In this document: positions 35,648 through 44,388 of the stretch, piece after piece | Position numbering within the stretch: position 1 is the first letter of the stretch | Layout: the number at the start of each line of letters is the position of its first letter | Assembly (NCBI RefSeq): GCF_047238125.1 | Contig: NZ_JBDFMH010000001.1 | Span: 1,550,001 to 1,614,000, forward strand | From: JBDFMH01 sp047238125 | GTDB lineage: Bacteria > Pseudomonadota > Alphaproteobacteria > Sphingomonadales > Sphingomonadaceae | Reading direction: 5' to 3' | Length of the DNA: 64,000 bases | Notes under the pieces: model-generated | What the model was told of the DNA's origin: nothing | Seen by the model: the letters and a program-made list of their open reading frames with translations, nothing else | Database searches by the model: none | Translations under genes and position numbers: made by a program

Positions 35648-36696
35648 ACAAGATGACCAGCATCGCCGGCGAGGCTGCCGAACCCGTCGACGCGCCTGCC
35701 GTGCGTACCGGTCGCGTCCGCCGCATCGCGATCATGGCATCGGTGCCGCTACTGCTGGCGCTGGTAGGGCTCTATTTCTGGATGACGGGCGGCCGTACGG
35801 TCTCCACCGACAACGCGCAGGTCGGCGCGCACGTCGTCAACATCGCGCCCGAAGTCACTGGCCGCATCACCGAAGTGGCGGTGACCGAGAACCAGACGGT
35901 GAAGGCCGGCGACCTCCTCTACCGGATCGATCCCGCGCCGTACCGGATCGCACTGCTGCAGGCCGATGCCGCGGTCGGCAATGCCCAGCTGCAGATCGCG
36001 CAGATGCAGGGCGATTACGCCGCCAGATCGGCCGATATCGGCATGCGCGCATCGGACGTGGAGCTGGCGCAGGAGACGTTCCGCCGGCAGCAGGAACTGC
36101 TCGACCGCGGGTTCACCACCCGCGCCCGTTATGACGAGGCGCGTGCCGCGCTTGCCTCCGCCCGCGCGCAGCGGACCTCGGCCGTATCCGAAGCGCGATC
36201 GGCGGGCGCGATGCTCGCGGCCTCGCCGCGCGGGGGTCACCCGCAGGTCGAAGCCGCGCTGGCGATGCGCGACAAGGCCGCGCTCGATCTGTCGCGTACC
36301 GAGATCCGTGCGCCGATCGCCGGCCTCGTCAGCCAGGCCGACCGGCTGTCGCCCGGGGCGATGGCCACGCAGATGCTGCCCAACGTCAGCATCGTCGGCG
36401 CGGGGGATTACTGGATCGAAGCCAATTTCAAGGAAACCCAGCTCGCCAAGATCCGCCCCGGCCAGCGCGCCGAGGTCGCGATCGATGCGATTCCCGGCCG
36501 CCGGTTCAAGGCGCATGTCACGGGTATCGGATCCGGCACCGGGTCCGAATTCTCGCTGCTGCCGGCGCAGAACGCCACCGGCAACTGGGTGAAGGTCACC
36601 CAGCGGGTGCCCGTGCGGCTGATGCTGGACGAGCGGCCCGATCGCCAGCTTGTCGCCGGGTGGAGCGCGCATGTCACGGTGCGCGTCGCGGATTGA
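35644..36696 (+). CDS. HlyD/EmrA-like membrane-fusion efflux adaptor
   Basis: This 350-residue adaptor has one N-terminal membrane helix (about 26-46, IAIMASVPLLLALVGLYFW), a biotinyl-lipoyl half-motif (VNIAPEVTGRITEVAVTENQ), an alpha-helical hairpin (about 95-185) and a C-terminal barrel. Such adaptors bridge an inner-membrane pump and an outer-membrane channel to expel drugs. The GTG start overlaps the marR stop. The usual partner, an EmrB-type 14-helix MFS pump, does not follow; the next gene is UPF0262. The pump must be encoded elsewhere or has been lost. Confidence 0.9.
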   Translation: MNKMTSIAGEAAEPVDAPAVRTGRVRRIAIMASVPLLLALVGLYFWMTGGRTVSTDNAQVGAHVVNIAPEVTGRITEVAVTENQTVKAGDLLYRIDPAPYRIALLQADAAVGNAQLQIAQMQGDYAARSADIGMRASDVELAQETFRRQQELLDRGFTTRARYDEARAALASARAQRTSAVSEARSAGAMLAASPRGGHPQVEAALAMRDKAALDLSRTEIRAPIAGLVSQADRLSPGAMATQMLPNVSIVGAGDYWIEANFKETQLAKIRPGQRAEVAIDAIPGRRFKAHVTGIGSGTGSEFSLLPAQNATGNWVKVTQRVPVRLMLDERPDRQLVAGWSAHVTVRVAD

Positions 36697-36751
36697 TCGC
36701 GGGGCCGGCCCCCTCTCGCCAATCGCGCCGCCCTCGGCTAACCGCGCAGAC

Positions 36752-37234
36752 GTGGCCGATCCGCGTATCATCGCCGTCGATCTCGACGAGAAGACGATCA
36801 TCTGGCGCAATGCCGATGTCGAGCAGGAACGCCGTATCGCGATCTTCGACCTGCTCGAAGGCAATCATTTCCGGCCGCTGAAGGATTATCCGGGCGGCTA
36901 TGCCGGGCCGTACCGCGTCACACTGCGGGTCGAGGAAGGGCGGCTTGCGATCGACATCGCTGCCGAGACGGGTGAGCTGCTGGAAACGCTGGTGCTCGGG
37001 CTCGCCCGCTTCCGTCGCCCGATCAAGGACTATTTCGCGATCTGCGACAGCTATTTCCAAGCGATCCGCGCGTCCACGCCGCAGCAGATCGAGACGATCG
37101 ACATGGCCAGGCGCGGCATCCACAACGACGCCGCCGATCTGCTGAAGGAACGGCTGGACGGCAAGATCGAGATCGACTTCGATACCGCACGCCGCCTCTT
37201 CACCCTGATCTGCGTGCTTCACATCCGGGGATGA
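36752..37234 (+). CDS. UPF0262 family protein
   Basis: This 160-residue protein matches UPF0262 in length. It begins (V)ADPRIIAVDLDEKTI and has IAIFDLLEGNHFRP, GPYRVTLRVEEGRL and RRPIKDYFAICDSYF. The family is nearly restricted to alphaproteobacteria and its function is unknown. The GTG at 36752 is chosen because the family N-terminus begins there; an upstream in-frame ATG would lie inside the efflux adaptor gene. The stop overlaps the cdd start (ATGA at 37231-37234). Confidence 0.92.
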   Translation: MADPRIIAVDLDEKTIIWRNADVEQERRIAIFDLLEGNHFRPLKDYPGGYAGPYRVTLRVEEGRLAIDIAAETGELLETLVLGLARFRRPIKDYFAICDSYFQAIRASTPQQIETIDMARRGIHNDAADLLKERLDGKIEIDFDTARRLFTLICVLHIRG

Positions 37235-37704
37235 CGATGGCCGAGGTTCCGATCGACGAAGTGGCCGGCCACATCCTGATCGATGCCGCGCGCGAGGCGG
37301 CCGTGCATGCCCATGCCCCCTATTCGCGCTTCGGGGTCGGTGCGGCGCTGCTGATGGCGGACGGATCGATCGTAACCGGCACCAATTTTGAAAATGCCAG
37401 CTACGGCCTGTCGCTGTGCGCGGAGACGGTCGCAGTCGCCACCGCCAACGCCCAGGGCCGGCTGCGCGAAATCGTCGCGGTCGGCGTGATCGGCGGGCGG
37501 ATCGGACCCAACGGGCTTGAAGGCGATGCGGCGGTCCGCCCCTGCGGCCGCTGCCGCCAGATATTGAACGAGGCGGCGCAGCTGGGTGGTCGTACCGATT
37601 TCCTGGTCTACTCCGCCTCGGCCGACGGCAGCGTGATCGAAAAGCGCACCCTGGCGCAGTTGCTGCCAGACGCGTTCGGCCCGGCCGATCTGGGAATCGG
37701 CTGA
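37231..37704 (+). CDS. cdd: Cytidine deaminase
   Basis: This 157-residue enzyme converts cytidine and deoxycytidine to uridine forms in pyrimidine salvage. The active site is plain: NFENASYGLSLCAE with the zinc Cys and proton-shuttling Glu, then PCGRCRQ with the other two zinc cysteines. This three-Cys ligation marks the homotetrameric short type. It is translationally coupled to UPF0262, an arrangement common in this class. Confidence 0.95.
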   Translation: MTMAEVPIDEVAGHILIDAAREAAVHAHAPYSRFGVGAALLMADGSIVTGTNFENASYGLSLCAETVAVATANAQGRLREIVAVGVIGGRIGPNGLEGDAAVRPCGRCRQILNEAAQLGGRTDFLVYSASADGSVIEKRTLAQLLPDAFGPADLGIG

Positions 37705-37755
37705 GGGGGAACCTGCTCGCACGCCGGCGATTGATCGTCGGAGACGAGGAGCAAG

Positions 37756-37998
37756 ATGATGGGTGATCCGGACGACAAGCGCGGCAGCGCGGATATCGAC
37801 CTGCCGATCCGTGAGATTGGTGAGGGCAGCCCCTCCCCCGCCGATGCCCCCGACACGCCGGCCGAAGGCGGCCCGGCCAATCGCATCGGCCCCGGCGGCG
37901 ACACCGCCAATCAAGACATCGACGCGATCGAATCGGGTCAGCCAGCCGGCGGCCCCTATGATCTGGGCGAGAAGGCGCACGAGCAGGCCCCCGACTGA
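37756..37998 (+). CDS. Small acidic disordered protein
   Basis: This 80-residue protein is rich in Asp, Glu, Gly and Pro and has no hydrophobic core, so it is probably intrinsically disordered. It begins MMGDPDDKRGSADIDLP and ends LGEKAHEQAPD. The support for it is a GAGGAG ribosome-binding site six bases before the ATG and codon use like its neighbours. I do not recognise a function. It stands 51 bp after cdd. Confidence 0.5.
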   Translation: MMGDPDDKRGSADIDLPIREIGEGSPSPADAPDTPAEGGPANRIGPGGDTANQDIDAIESGQPAGGPYDLGEKAHEQAPD

Positions 37999-37999
37999 C

Positions 38000-38019
38000 T
38001 GTATCACTTTACTAATACA
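38000..38019. promoter_or_regulatory. Candidate GntR-type operator before the DUF5694 gene
   Basis: TGTATCACTTTACTAATACA is bounded by the inverse complements TGTAT and ATACA, and the inner CAC/TTA parts are partly symmetric. YtrA-type GntR repressors bind TGTATTA/TAATACA-like palindromes. It lies about 40 bp before the start at 38061 in an AT-rich patch and so could be a promoter operator. No GntR gene is in the window. Confidence 0.35.
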
Positions 38020-38060
38020 CCAGGGTCTCCTATCCCGTCTCGAACAGGTGGGAGACGGTG

Positions 38061-39137
38061 ATGAAGATTGTTGGGATCATGCTCGGATTGGCACTGGGCG
38101 CCGTGGCGACCGCTGCGGCCGCCGTACCCTACAAGCCGGCCTATGATCCGAAGCTCGCGCCGGGGCGGGTGGCCGGCGGCAAGACCCCGCTGCTCGTGCT
38201 CGGCACCGCGCATCTGAGCGAATTCAAGCAGATCCGCCCGGATTGGCTGGAACCGCTGCTGACGCGCCTGGCCGCTTTCAAGCCTGCCGTCATCACGATC
38301 GAGGGTTTGTCAGGACAGGATTGCGATCGGCTACGGCGCTATTCGGCGCTCTATCCCGAAGTCGCGGACGATTATTGCGCCGATCCGACGCCCGCGCAGA
38401 AATCGCTCGGACTGGACGGTCCGGGCGCCGAGGCCGAGATCGCGCGGCTGCTGGCCGCCTGGCCGGCCGCGCCGACCCCGGCCGAGCGGCGGCGGCTGGC
38501 CGCCCTGTTCGTGGCTTCAGGCGATCGCGCATCCGCGCTGGTCCAATGGCTGCGGCTGCCCCCCGCCGATCGCATTGCCGCCGATGGCCTCGACGCCGCG
38601 AGCCGCACCGTGCTGGACGAGCGGATCGCCTCCAAGCCCAACGAGAATTATTGGATCGCGGCCACGCTGGCCGCCCGGCTCGGCCTGGAGCGCGTCTATC
38701 CGACCGACGATCACAGCGCGGACGGCATCGTCGCCACGCTGCCCGCGGCCTATGGGGAAGCGATCCAGAAGGCGTGGAGCGCGCCGAACCCCTATCTCGA
38801 TCGCTACCGCGCGCGTACCGCGAAGCTGGCCGGCCCGGCGGACATGCTCGATCTTTACCGCTTCCTGAACCGGCCCGAGAACCAGCTCGCCGCCGTCTCC
38901 GGCGATTTCAATGCCAACATGGCGGCCCAGTCGGACAAATTGTGGGGTCGGCGCTATTATGCGTGGTGGCAGGCGCGCAACCTGCGGATGGTCGCCAATA
39001 TCGTCGCGGCATCCGGCACCGATCCGGGCGCGCGCGTGCTTTCCATCGTCGGCGTCTCGCACAAGCCCTATTTCGAGCTCTATCTTGACCGGGTCGAGGA
39101 TATCGAACTGGTGGATGCGGCGACGATCCTGAAATAG
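38061..39137 (+). CDS. Exported DUF5694-like protein
   Basis: This 358-residue protein has a signal peptide (about 1-22). The landmarks are LVLGTAHLSEF near the N-terminus, TIEGLSGQDC, YPTDDHSADG and VGVSHKPYFELYL at the C-terminus, consistent with DUF5694, a group I relate to the TraB/erythromycin-esterase-like fold. The conserved His, Glu and Asp could bind metal. Biochemical role unknown. GGGAGA precedes the ATG at 38061; the GTG just before it in frame is less likely. A palindromic operator candidate lies upstream. Confidence 0.8.
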   Translation: MKIVGIMLGLALGAVATAAAAVPYKPAYDPKLAPGRVAGGKTPLLVLGTAHLSEFKQIRPDWLEPLLTRLAAFKPAVITIEGLSGQDCDRLRRYSALYPEVADDYCADPTPAQKSLGLDGPGAEAEIARLLAAWPAAPTPAERRRLAALFVASGDRASALVQWLRLPPADRIAADGLDAASRTVLDERIASKPNENYWIAATLAARLGLERVYPTDDHSADGIVATLPAAYGEAIQKAWSAPNPYLDRYRARTAKLAGPADMLDLYRFLNRPENQLAAVSGDFNANMAAQSDKLWGRRYYAWWQARNLRMVANIVAASGTDPGARVLSIVGVSHKPYFELYLDRVEDIELVDAATILK

Positions 39138-39202
39138 CCGGACCCTTGCAGCCGGCGGCGTGACCGGCGAAAGCGGTGGCTGAGCCGCAACCGGGAGCCT
39201 GC

Positions 39203-39757
39203 ATGTCCATCCTGTCCGACCGCTGGATCCGCGAGCAGGCGCAGGCCAGCGGCATGATCGAGCCGTTCGTCGAAAGCCAGCGGCGCGAGGGCTGCATCAG
39301 CTATGGCCTGTCGTCCTACGGCTATGATGCGCGGGTGGCGGACGAGTTCAAGATCTTCACCAATGTCGACAGCGCGGTGGTGGACCCCAAGGACTTTGCC
39401 GCCAACAGCTTCGTCGATCGCAAGACCGATTGCTGCATCATCCCGCCGAACAGCTTCGCGCTGGCCCGGACGATCGAATATTTCCGCGTGCCGCGCGACG
39501 TACTGGTGATCTGCCTCGGCAAATCCACCTATGCCCGCTGCGGCATCATCGTGAACGTGACCCCGCTCGAGCCGGGCTGGGAAGGCCATGTCACGCTCGA
39601 ATTCTCAAACACGACACCGCTGCCGGCCAAGATCTATGCCAACGAGGGCGCCTGCCAGTTCCTGTTCCTGAAGGGCAACGAGCCGTGCGAGGTCAGCTAT
39701 GCCGATCGCGCGGGCAAATATATGGGCCAGCAGGGCGTTACCTTGCCTCGGCTGTAA
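39203..39757 (+). CDS. dcd: dCTP deaminase
   Basis: This 184-residue enzyme deaminates dCTP to dUTP, feeding thymidylate synthesis. Family motifs are SILSDRWIR at the start, LSSYGYDARV, the catalytic region GKSTYARCGIIVNVTPLEPGW (split here as GKSTYARCGI and NVTPLEPGWEG with the catalytic Glu), and a C-terminal KYMGQQG. CCGGGAGC precedes the ATG at 39203. The next gene begins 4 bp after the stop, so the two probably share a message. Confidence 0.96.
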   Translation: MSILSDRWIREQAQASGMIEPFVESQRREGCISYGLSSYGYDARVADEFKIFTNVDSAVVDPKDFAANSFVDRKTDCCIIPPNSFALARTIEYFRVPRDVLVICLGKSTYARCGIIVNVTPLEPGWEGHVTLEFSNTTPLPAKIYANEGACQFLFLKGNEPCEVSYADRAGKYMGQQGVTLPRL

Positions 39758-39761
39758 GCCG

Positions 39762-40457
39762 GTGCGGATCGGCATCGTCACCGGTATGCCGCAGGAACTG
39801 GCGGCCTTCGCGCCGGGGGCCGAGATCGACATTGAAGCGATCGGCGGCGTCCATCTGCGCCGATTGCGCTTCGCCGGGCATGAGATCACACTCGCCTGCG
39901 CGGGCATCGGGAAGGTCGCGGCCGCCACCGCCGCGACCTTGCTGCAGGCGCGTGGCGCCGAATGGCTGGTGGTGATCGGCACCGCCGCCGCGATCGGCGA
40001 TGCGCCTGCGCAGGCCTGGGCGATCAGCCATGCGGTCCAGCATGATTATGGCGCGCGTCGGCCGAACGGTTTCGGGCGCTACAGTGCCGGCACCATCCCG
40101 GTCGGGCCGGAACGGATCGCGCCGTTCGCGGCCACGCCGCTGCCCGGCCCCACCCTGCCCTCCGCGCGCATCGCCAGCGGTGACATGTTCGTCGAAAGCG
40201 CGGCGCATGCCGCCGAAATCGCGCGCGCGCTGGATTGCCGGCTCATCGACATGGAAACCGCCGCGGTCGCACAGGTGGCGCTGCTGACCGGGCTGCCCTG
40301 GTCCGCGATCAAAGCAACTACCGATGCCGCGGACGAAGACAGTGCCGTCACCTTCGAAGCAAATCTGCTGGTCGCCGCCGATCGCGCCGCGCGCGCTGCC
40401 GAAGCCGCAATGGCGGCGCTGCCGGCACAATTGGTTGATGCCGACTTAATTTCGTAA
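39762..40457 (+). CDS. MTA/SAH nucleosidase-like phosphorylase-fold protein
   Basis: This 231-residue protein has the purine-nucleoside phosphorylase fold. It starts VRIGIVTGMPQELAAF from a GTG and has the glycine-rich CAGIGKVAAA, the IGTAAAIG turn and the ribose/catalytic block IDMETAAVAQVA with the nucleobase-side Glu and Met. SGDMFVES precedes it. Close relatives hydrolyse 5'-methylthioadenosine and S-adenosylhomocysteine. It directly follows dcd. The exact substrate is not certain; the short N-terminus rules out the longer MtnP type. Confidence 0.85.
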   Translation: MRIGIVTGMPQELAAFAPGAEIDIEAIGGVHLRRLRFAGHEITLACAGIGKVAAATAATLLQARGAEWLVVIGTAAAIGDAPAQAWAISHAVQHDYGARRPNGFGRYSAGTIPVGPERIAPFAATPLPGPTLPSARIASGDMFVESAAHAAEIARALDCRLIDMETAAVAQVALLTGLPWSAIKATTDAADEDSAVTFEANLLVAADRAARAAEAAMAALPAQLVDADLIS

Positions 40458-40532
40458 TTCCGCTGTCGCATCCGCCGCTTAGGCCCGCCCCCGGCAACCG
40501 CCGATCAAATCGAATCCAATAAGGGGTCTCCC

Positions 40533-41348
40533 ATGCACTTCACCCTCCGCGCGGCCGCGCTGGCCGCCACCACCCTGCTCGTGCCAGTTGCGGCGCAGGC
40601 CGTCGTCTATCCTGCCAATCCCACCCCCGTCAGCCTGACCACGCTCAGCTACACCCAGGATTTCGACACGCTGTCCTCGACCAGCGCTTCGTCGGTGCTG
40701 CCCGCGGGCTGGCAGGTGTCGGAACTCGGCGGCAACGCGAACGGCACCTATGCCGTCAGCACCGGCAGCAGCGATACCGGCAATGCCTACAGCTTCGGCG
40801 CCGCCAGCAGCAGCGAGCGGGCGCTCGGCAGCCTGACCAGCGGCAATCTCAACCCAGTCAGCTACGGTGCCTTCTTCACCAACGATCTGGGTGGCACGAT
40901 CAATTCGCTGACCATCGCCTATACCGGTGAACAGTGGCGCAACGGCACCACCCCGAACGCCGACACGCTGGCCTTCGAATATTCGCTCGATGCCACTAGC
41001 CTGACCGGCGGCACCTGGACGGCGCTGACCAACCTGAACTTCACCGGCCCGGTCACGGGCACCACAGCGGGCGCGATCAACGGCAATCTGGCCGCCAACC
41101 GCCTCACGCTGTCCGATACGCTGGCCGGCCTGGGAATCGCCGATGGCGGCAGCTTCGCGATCCGCTGGACCGATCGCACTGCCGCGACGGGCAGCAATGA
41201 CGGTCTCGCGGTCGACGATTTCTCGCTGACCGCCACGCTCGAAGCCGTCACCGCGGTGCCGGAGCCGGCAAGCTGGGCACTGATGATCGGCGGCTTCGGC
41301 TTTATCGGTTCGGCCATGCGCCGTCGGCGGGTTCTCATCCAAGCCTGA
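40533..41348 (+). CDS. PEP-CTERM sorting-domain exported protein
   Basis: This 271-residue protein has a signal peptide (about 1-22, ending AQA-VV), a Ser/Thr/Gly-rich beta-structured body, and a C-terminal PEP-CTERM signal: PEPASWALMIGGFGFIGSAM, then a basic tail. The signal is recognised by exosortase, which anchors or releases the protein at the envelope. The body resembles the NF038120-like group of PEP-CTERM proteins. No exosortase gene lies in the window. A 13-bp perfect hairpin follows the stop. Confidence 0.88.
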   Translation: MHFTLRAAALAATTLLVPVAAQAVVYPANPTPVSLTTLSYTQDFDTLSSTSASSVLPAGWQVSELGGNANGTYAVSTGSSDTGNAYSFGAASSSERALGSLTSGNLNPVSYGAFFTNDLGGTINSLTIAYTGEQWRNGTTPNADTLAFEYSLDATSLTGGTWTALTNLNFTGPVTGTTAGAINGNLAANRLTLSDTLAGLGIADGGSFAIRWTDRTAATGSNDGLAVDDFSLTATLEAVTAVPEPASWALMIGGFGFIGSAMRRRRVLIQA

Positions 41349-41352
41349 GACT

Positions 41353-41384
41353 TATGGCCCCCGTCGCCAATGACGGGGGCCATA
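41353..41384. terminator. Perfect 13-bp hairpin between the two PEP-CTERM genes
   Basis: TATGGCCCCCGTC (41353-41365) and GACGGGGGCCATA (41372-41384) pair perfectly with a 6-base loop. It follows the stop of the first PEP-CTERM gene. The U-run is poor (ATCATT), so it may be a strong attenuating hairpin rather than a classic terminator. Confidence 0.6.
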
Positions 41385-41478
41385 ATCATTGTCCCATATC
41401 GGGACTAGGGATTAAAACGGGTATTGTGCGTCGCGGTCAATCGGCAGAGCATCTCTGTGCAATCGAAGGGGAATCAGA

Positions 41479-42051
41479 ATGCGCCCGATGCACTACCTTG
41501 CTGCACTTGCACCCATCGCCATCGCGCTCGCCAGCCCGGCTGTCGCTGCCACGCTCGTGGTCAGCGGCGATACCACGGGTGAGCCAACCTACAATCGGCC
41601 GGTGACCACGACTGCGCTGTCCGGTGTCGGCACCGACGTCAATTACGAAGCCACTGGCTTCTCAGTCGATACGTCCGGCAGCTATTCGCTCGAAATCACC
41701 GCGACCGGCTTTCCTGACGGAGACAGCTATCTGTCGCTCTACAGCGGCAGCTTTGATGCCTCCGATCCACTGACGAACCTGATTGCGGTGGATGACGATA
41801 GCGGCACCGATCTCCTGTCGCTGATCAATTTCACGCTGACAGCGGGCACCTCCTACATCGCCGTGGTCACTTCGTTCGATAATGGCGTGTTCGGAACCTA
41901 TGATCTCACGATCAGCGGCCCCGGCGCGATCACGCTGGCGGGCGGCCCGGCCGTGCCGGAACCGGCTGCCTGGGCGCTGATGATCGGCGGCTTCGGCATG
42001 GTCGGCGGGGCGATGCGCCGCCGCCAGACGGTCAAAGTCACCTACGCCTGA
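41479..42051 (+). CDS. Second PEP-CTERM exported protein, DVUA0089-like beta domain
   Basis: This 190-residue protein has a signal peptide (about 1-23), one beta-sandwich domain with a GSYSLEITATGFPDGDSYLS pattern, then SYIAVVTSFD near 130, resembling bacterial pre-peptidase C-terminal or DVUA0089-type domains. The C-terminus is PEPAAWALMIGGFGMVGGAM followed by RRR. GGGGAATC lies before the ATG at 41479. It is paired with the previous PEP-CTERM gene but separated from it by a hairpin, so probably has its own promoter. Confidence 0.85.
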   Translation: MRPMHYLAALAPIAIALASPAVAATLVVSGDTTGEPTYNRPVTTTALSGVGTDVNYEATGFSVDTSGSYSLEITATGFPDGDSYLSLYSGSFDASDPLTNLIAVDDDSGTDLLSLINFTLTAGTSYIAVVTSFDNGVFGTYDLTISGPGAITLAGGPAVPEPAAWALMIGGFGMVGGAMRRRQTVKVTYA

Positions 42052-42066
42052 TCGATCGACAGGAAA

Positions 42067-42096
42067 GGGGCGCTGCCTGATCGCAGGCGGCGCCCC
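42067..42096. terminator. Terminator between the PEP-CTERM gene and convergent rnr
   Basis: GGGGCGCTGCCT (42067-42078) pairs with AGGCGGCGCCCC (42085-42096) with a single G-T wobble and a 6-base loop. On the plus strand it is followed by TATTTTGT. It may serve both the plus-strand gene and rnr. Confidence 0.7.
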
Positions 42097-42103
42097 TATT
42101 TTG

Positions 42104-44347
42104 TCAGCGCTTCCGCCCCTGATGGCGGATATTCGCAGGCCGGCCGCGCCGCCCGATCGGTGTGCGCCGATCCTTGCCGCCCCGCCGCGGCGCAAAGCCA
42201 GGCCCGCCTTCCGGCAGTTCGAACCGCAGCGATCCGGTGATCGGGTTCGCCTCCGCTAGCCGCAGCGTCAGCAACTGGCCGCGGACATAGCGGGTGCCGC
42301 TGTCTTCCCCCTCCAGCGCCTGCGCGGCTTCGTCATAGCGGAAGCGCTCGTCGCCCAGCGTCGAGACCGGCACCAGCCCGTCCCCGCCGAAATCGACCAC
42401 GGTCGCGAAAAAGCCGAAATTCTGCACCCCGCTGATCTTCGTTTCCAGTAGTTCGCCGACACGCGTCGACAGATAGGCGGCCACATAGCGATCGATGGTC
42501 TCGCGCTCGGCCTCCATCGCGCGGCGCTCCGCCCGGCTGATCGTCTCGCCCAGCACGTCCATCCGTTCGGCATCGGCTTCGCTCAGCCGCGTCGGTTCGG
42601 CCGCAGGATCTAGCCGATAGGCGCCCACCAGCGATCGGTGCACCAGCAGATCCGCATAGCGGCGGATCGGCGAGGTGAAATGCGCATAGCTGCCGAGCGA
42701 AAGCCCGAAATGTCCGGCATTGGCGGGTGCGTAATAGGCCTGGGTCTGCGACCTGAGGATCTGCTCCATGATCTCGGGTCGATGATCGGCCTCACCGACC
42801 TGTGCGATGATCCGGTTGAAGGTCGCGGGCTTGACCACCTGGCCCAGCGCGAACGGGATCTCGAACGTCTCGAGATAATCCTTGAGGCTGACCAATTTCT
42901 CGCGGCTCGGCGGTTCGTGCACGCGGTACATCACCGGCGCCTTCTTCGCCTCCAGCGCCTTCGCCGCGGCCACGTTCGCCGCGATCATGTAATCCTCGAT
43001 CAGGCGGTGCGCATCGAGCCGCTCGCGCGGGGCGACCGACAGGATCCGCCCCTTCTCGTCCAGCATCACGCGCCGCTCGGGTAGGTCCAGATCCAGCGGC
43101 TCGCGCGCATCGCGGGCGCGCGAGAGCGCCGCCCAGCAATCCCACAGGGGGCGCAGCGTCGCGGCCATGTCCGCGCCTTCGCCCGCATAGGTGCCGTCGA
43201 TCATCGCCTGCGCGTCTTCGTAGGCGATGTTGGCCGCCAGCCGCACGACCGCGCGGGAGAAGCGCCAGTCCTTCAGCTTGCCATCCTTCGCGATCGTCAG
43301 GTGGCAGGCCAGCGCCGCCCGATCGACGCCTTGCTTCAGCGAGCAGACATCGGCCGACAGGATCTCGGGCAGCATCGGCACCACCCGGTCGGGGAAATAG
43401 ACGCTGTTGCCGCGCTTGCGCGCCTCGCGGTCGAGATGCGATCCCGGGCGAACGTAAAAGCTCACATCCGCGATCGCCACGATCGCCTTGAACCCGCCGG
43501 GATTGGCAGGATCGTCGTCGAGCTCGGCCCAGACCGCATCGTCATGGTCGCGCGCATCCGCCGGATCGATCGCCACGATCGGCAGGTCGCGCAGATCCTC
43601 GCGCCCCTCGCCCAGCGGCAGCCTTGCCATCCGCTCCGCCTCGGCCAGCAGATCCTCCGAAAATACATCGGGGATGCCATGCTTGTGGATCGCGATCAGG
43701 CTGAAGCTGCGCGGCGCGAACGGATCGCCCAGCCGCTCGGTCACCTTCACCGTGATCCGCGGCGGCCGCCCGGTCTTCTCCGCCAGCACCAGATCACCGA
43801 CATCGGCCTCGCCCGCGTCGGAGACCATCCAGTCACGCCGCTCGCGCTTGTCGACCGGCTTCAGCCACAGCCGGTCACCCTCGCGGTGGAGCACGCCGAG
43901 CACCAGTTCTTCGCCGCGTGCCAGCGTTTTCATCGGATGCGCGCGCCAGCCGGCGCCGGCTTCCTCGGTCCGCGCCAGGATGCGGTCGCCCACGCCCAGC
44001 GCCGGGCGCTTGCCGCGCTGCTCCATCACGCGCAGCTTGGGTGGCGGCTGATCACTCTCCCAGCGTTCGGGCGTGGCGAAGGCGATGCCTTCGTCGCTCA
44101 CGTCCACGATCCGCAGCACCGTCACCTTCGGCACCCCGCCCATCTTGTGGAAGGCGCGGCCAGGCGCGCTGTCGATCAGCCCCTCGTCCGCCATGTCCTT
44201 CAGCAGCGCCTTCAGCACGATCTTCTCGTTGCCGTGCAGACCGAAGGCGCGCGCGATCTCGCGCTTGCCGGCGGGCGTATCGCTCGATGTGATGAAGTCC
44301 AGGATCTGCTGGCGGGTGGGAAGGCCGGGGGGCGGGCGCTTGGGCAT
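42104..44347 (-). CDS. rnr: Ribonuclease R
   Basis: This 747-residue 3'-5' exoribonuclease degrades structured RNA. An N-terminal helix-turn-helix region (about 10-65) and cold-shock domains come first. The RNB domain follows with the catalytic block IDPADARDHDDAVWAE, the signature HFTSPIRRYADLLVHR and GPxxAPF-type context. The S1 domain ends near 710 and a basic tail (KDRRTPIGRRGRP) follows. Length and layout are normal for RNase R. It is divergent from glpD with about 40 bp between starts. Confidence 0.96.
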   Translation of the reverse strand: MPKRPPPGLPTRQQILDFITSSDTPAGKREIARAFGLHGNEKIVLKALLKDMADEGLIDSAPGRAFHKMGGVPKVTVLRIVDVSDEGIAFATPERWESDQPPPKLRVMEQRGKRPALGVGDRILARTEEAGAGWRAHPMKTLARGEELVLGVLHREGDRLWLKPVDKRERRDWMVSDAGEADVGDLVLAEKTGRPPRITVKVTERLGDPFAPRSFSLIAIHKHGIPDVFSEDLLAEAERMARLPLGEGREDLRDLPIVAIDPADARDHDDAVWAELDDDPANPGGFKAIVAIADVSFYVRPGSHLDREARKRGNSVYFPDRVVPMLPEILSADVCSLKQGVDRAALACHLTIAKDGKLKDWRFSRAVVRLAANIAYEDAQAMIDGTYAGEGADMAATLRPLWDCWAALSRARDAREPLDLDLPERRVMLDEKGRILSVAPRERLDAHRLIEDYMIAANVAAAKALEAKKAPVMYRVHEPPSREKLVSLKDYLETFEIPFALGQVVKPATFNRIIAQVGEADHRPEIMEQILRSQTQAYYAPANAGHFGLSLGSYAHFTSPIRRYADLLVHRSLVGAYRLDPAAEPTRLSEADAERMDVLGETISRAERRAMEAERETIDRYVAAYLSTRVGELLETKISGVQNFGFFATVVDFGGDGLVPVSTLGDERFRYDEAAQALEGEDSGTRYVRGQLLTLRLAEANPITGSLRFELPEGGPGFAPRRGGKDRRTPIGRRGRPANIRHQGRKR

Positions 44348-44388
44348 CGCTTGCAGATAGGCGCGCGCGCACGTTCCGGCTAGAAGCG

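Noticed and set aside
43301..44383. A 360-codon plus-strand open frame
   Set aside because: It is the antisense shadow of the N-terminal part of rnr. The composition is unlike a real protein.
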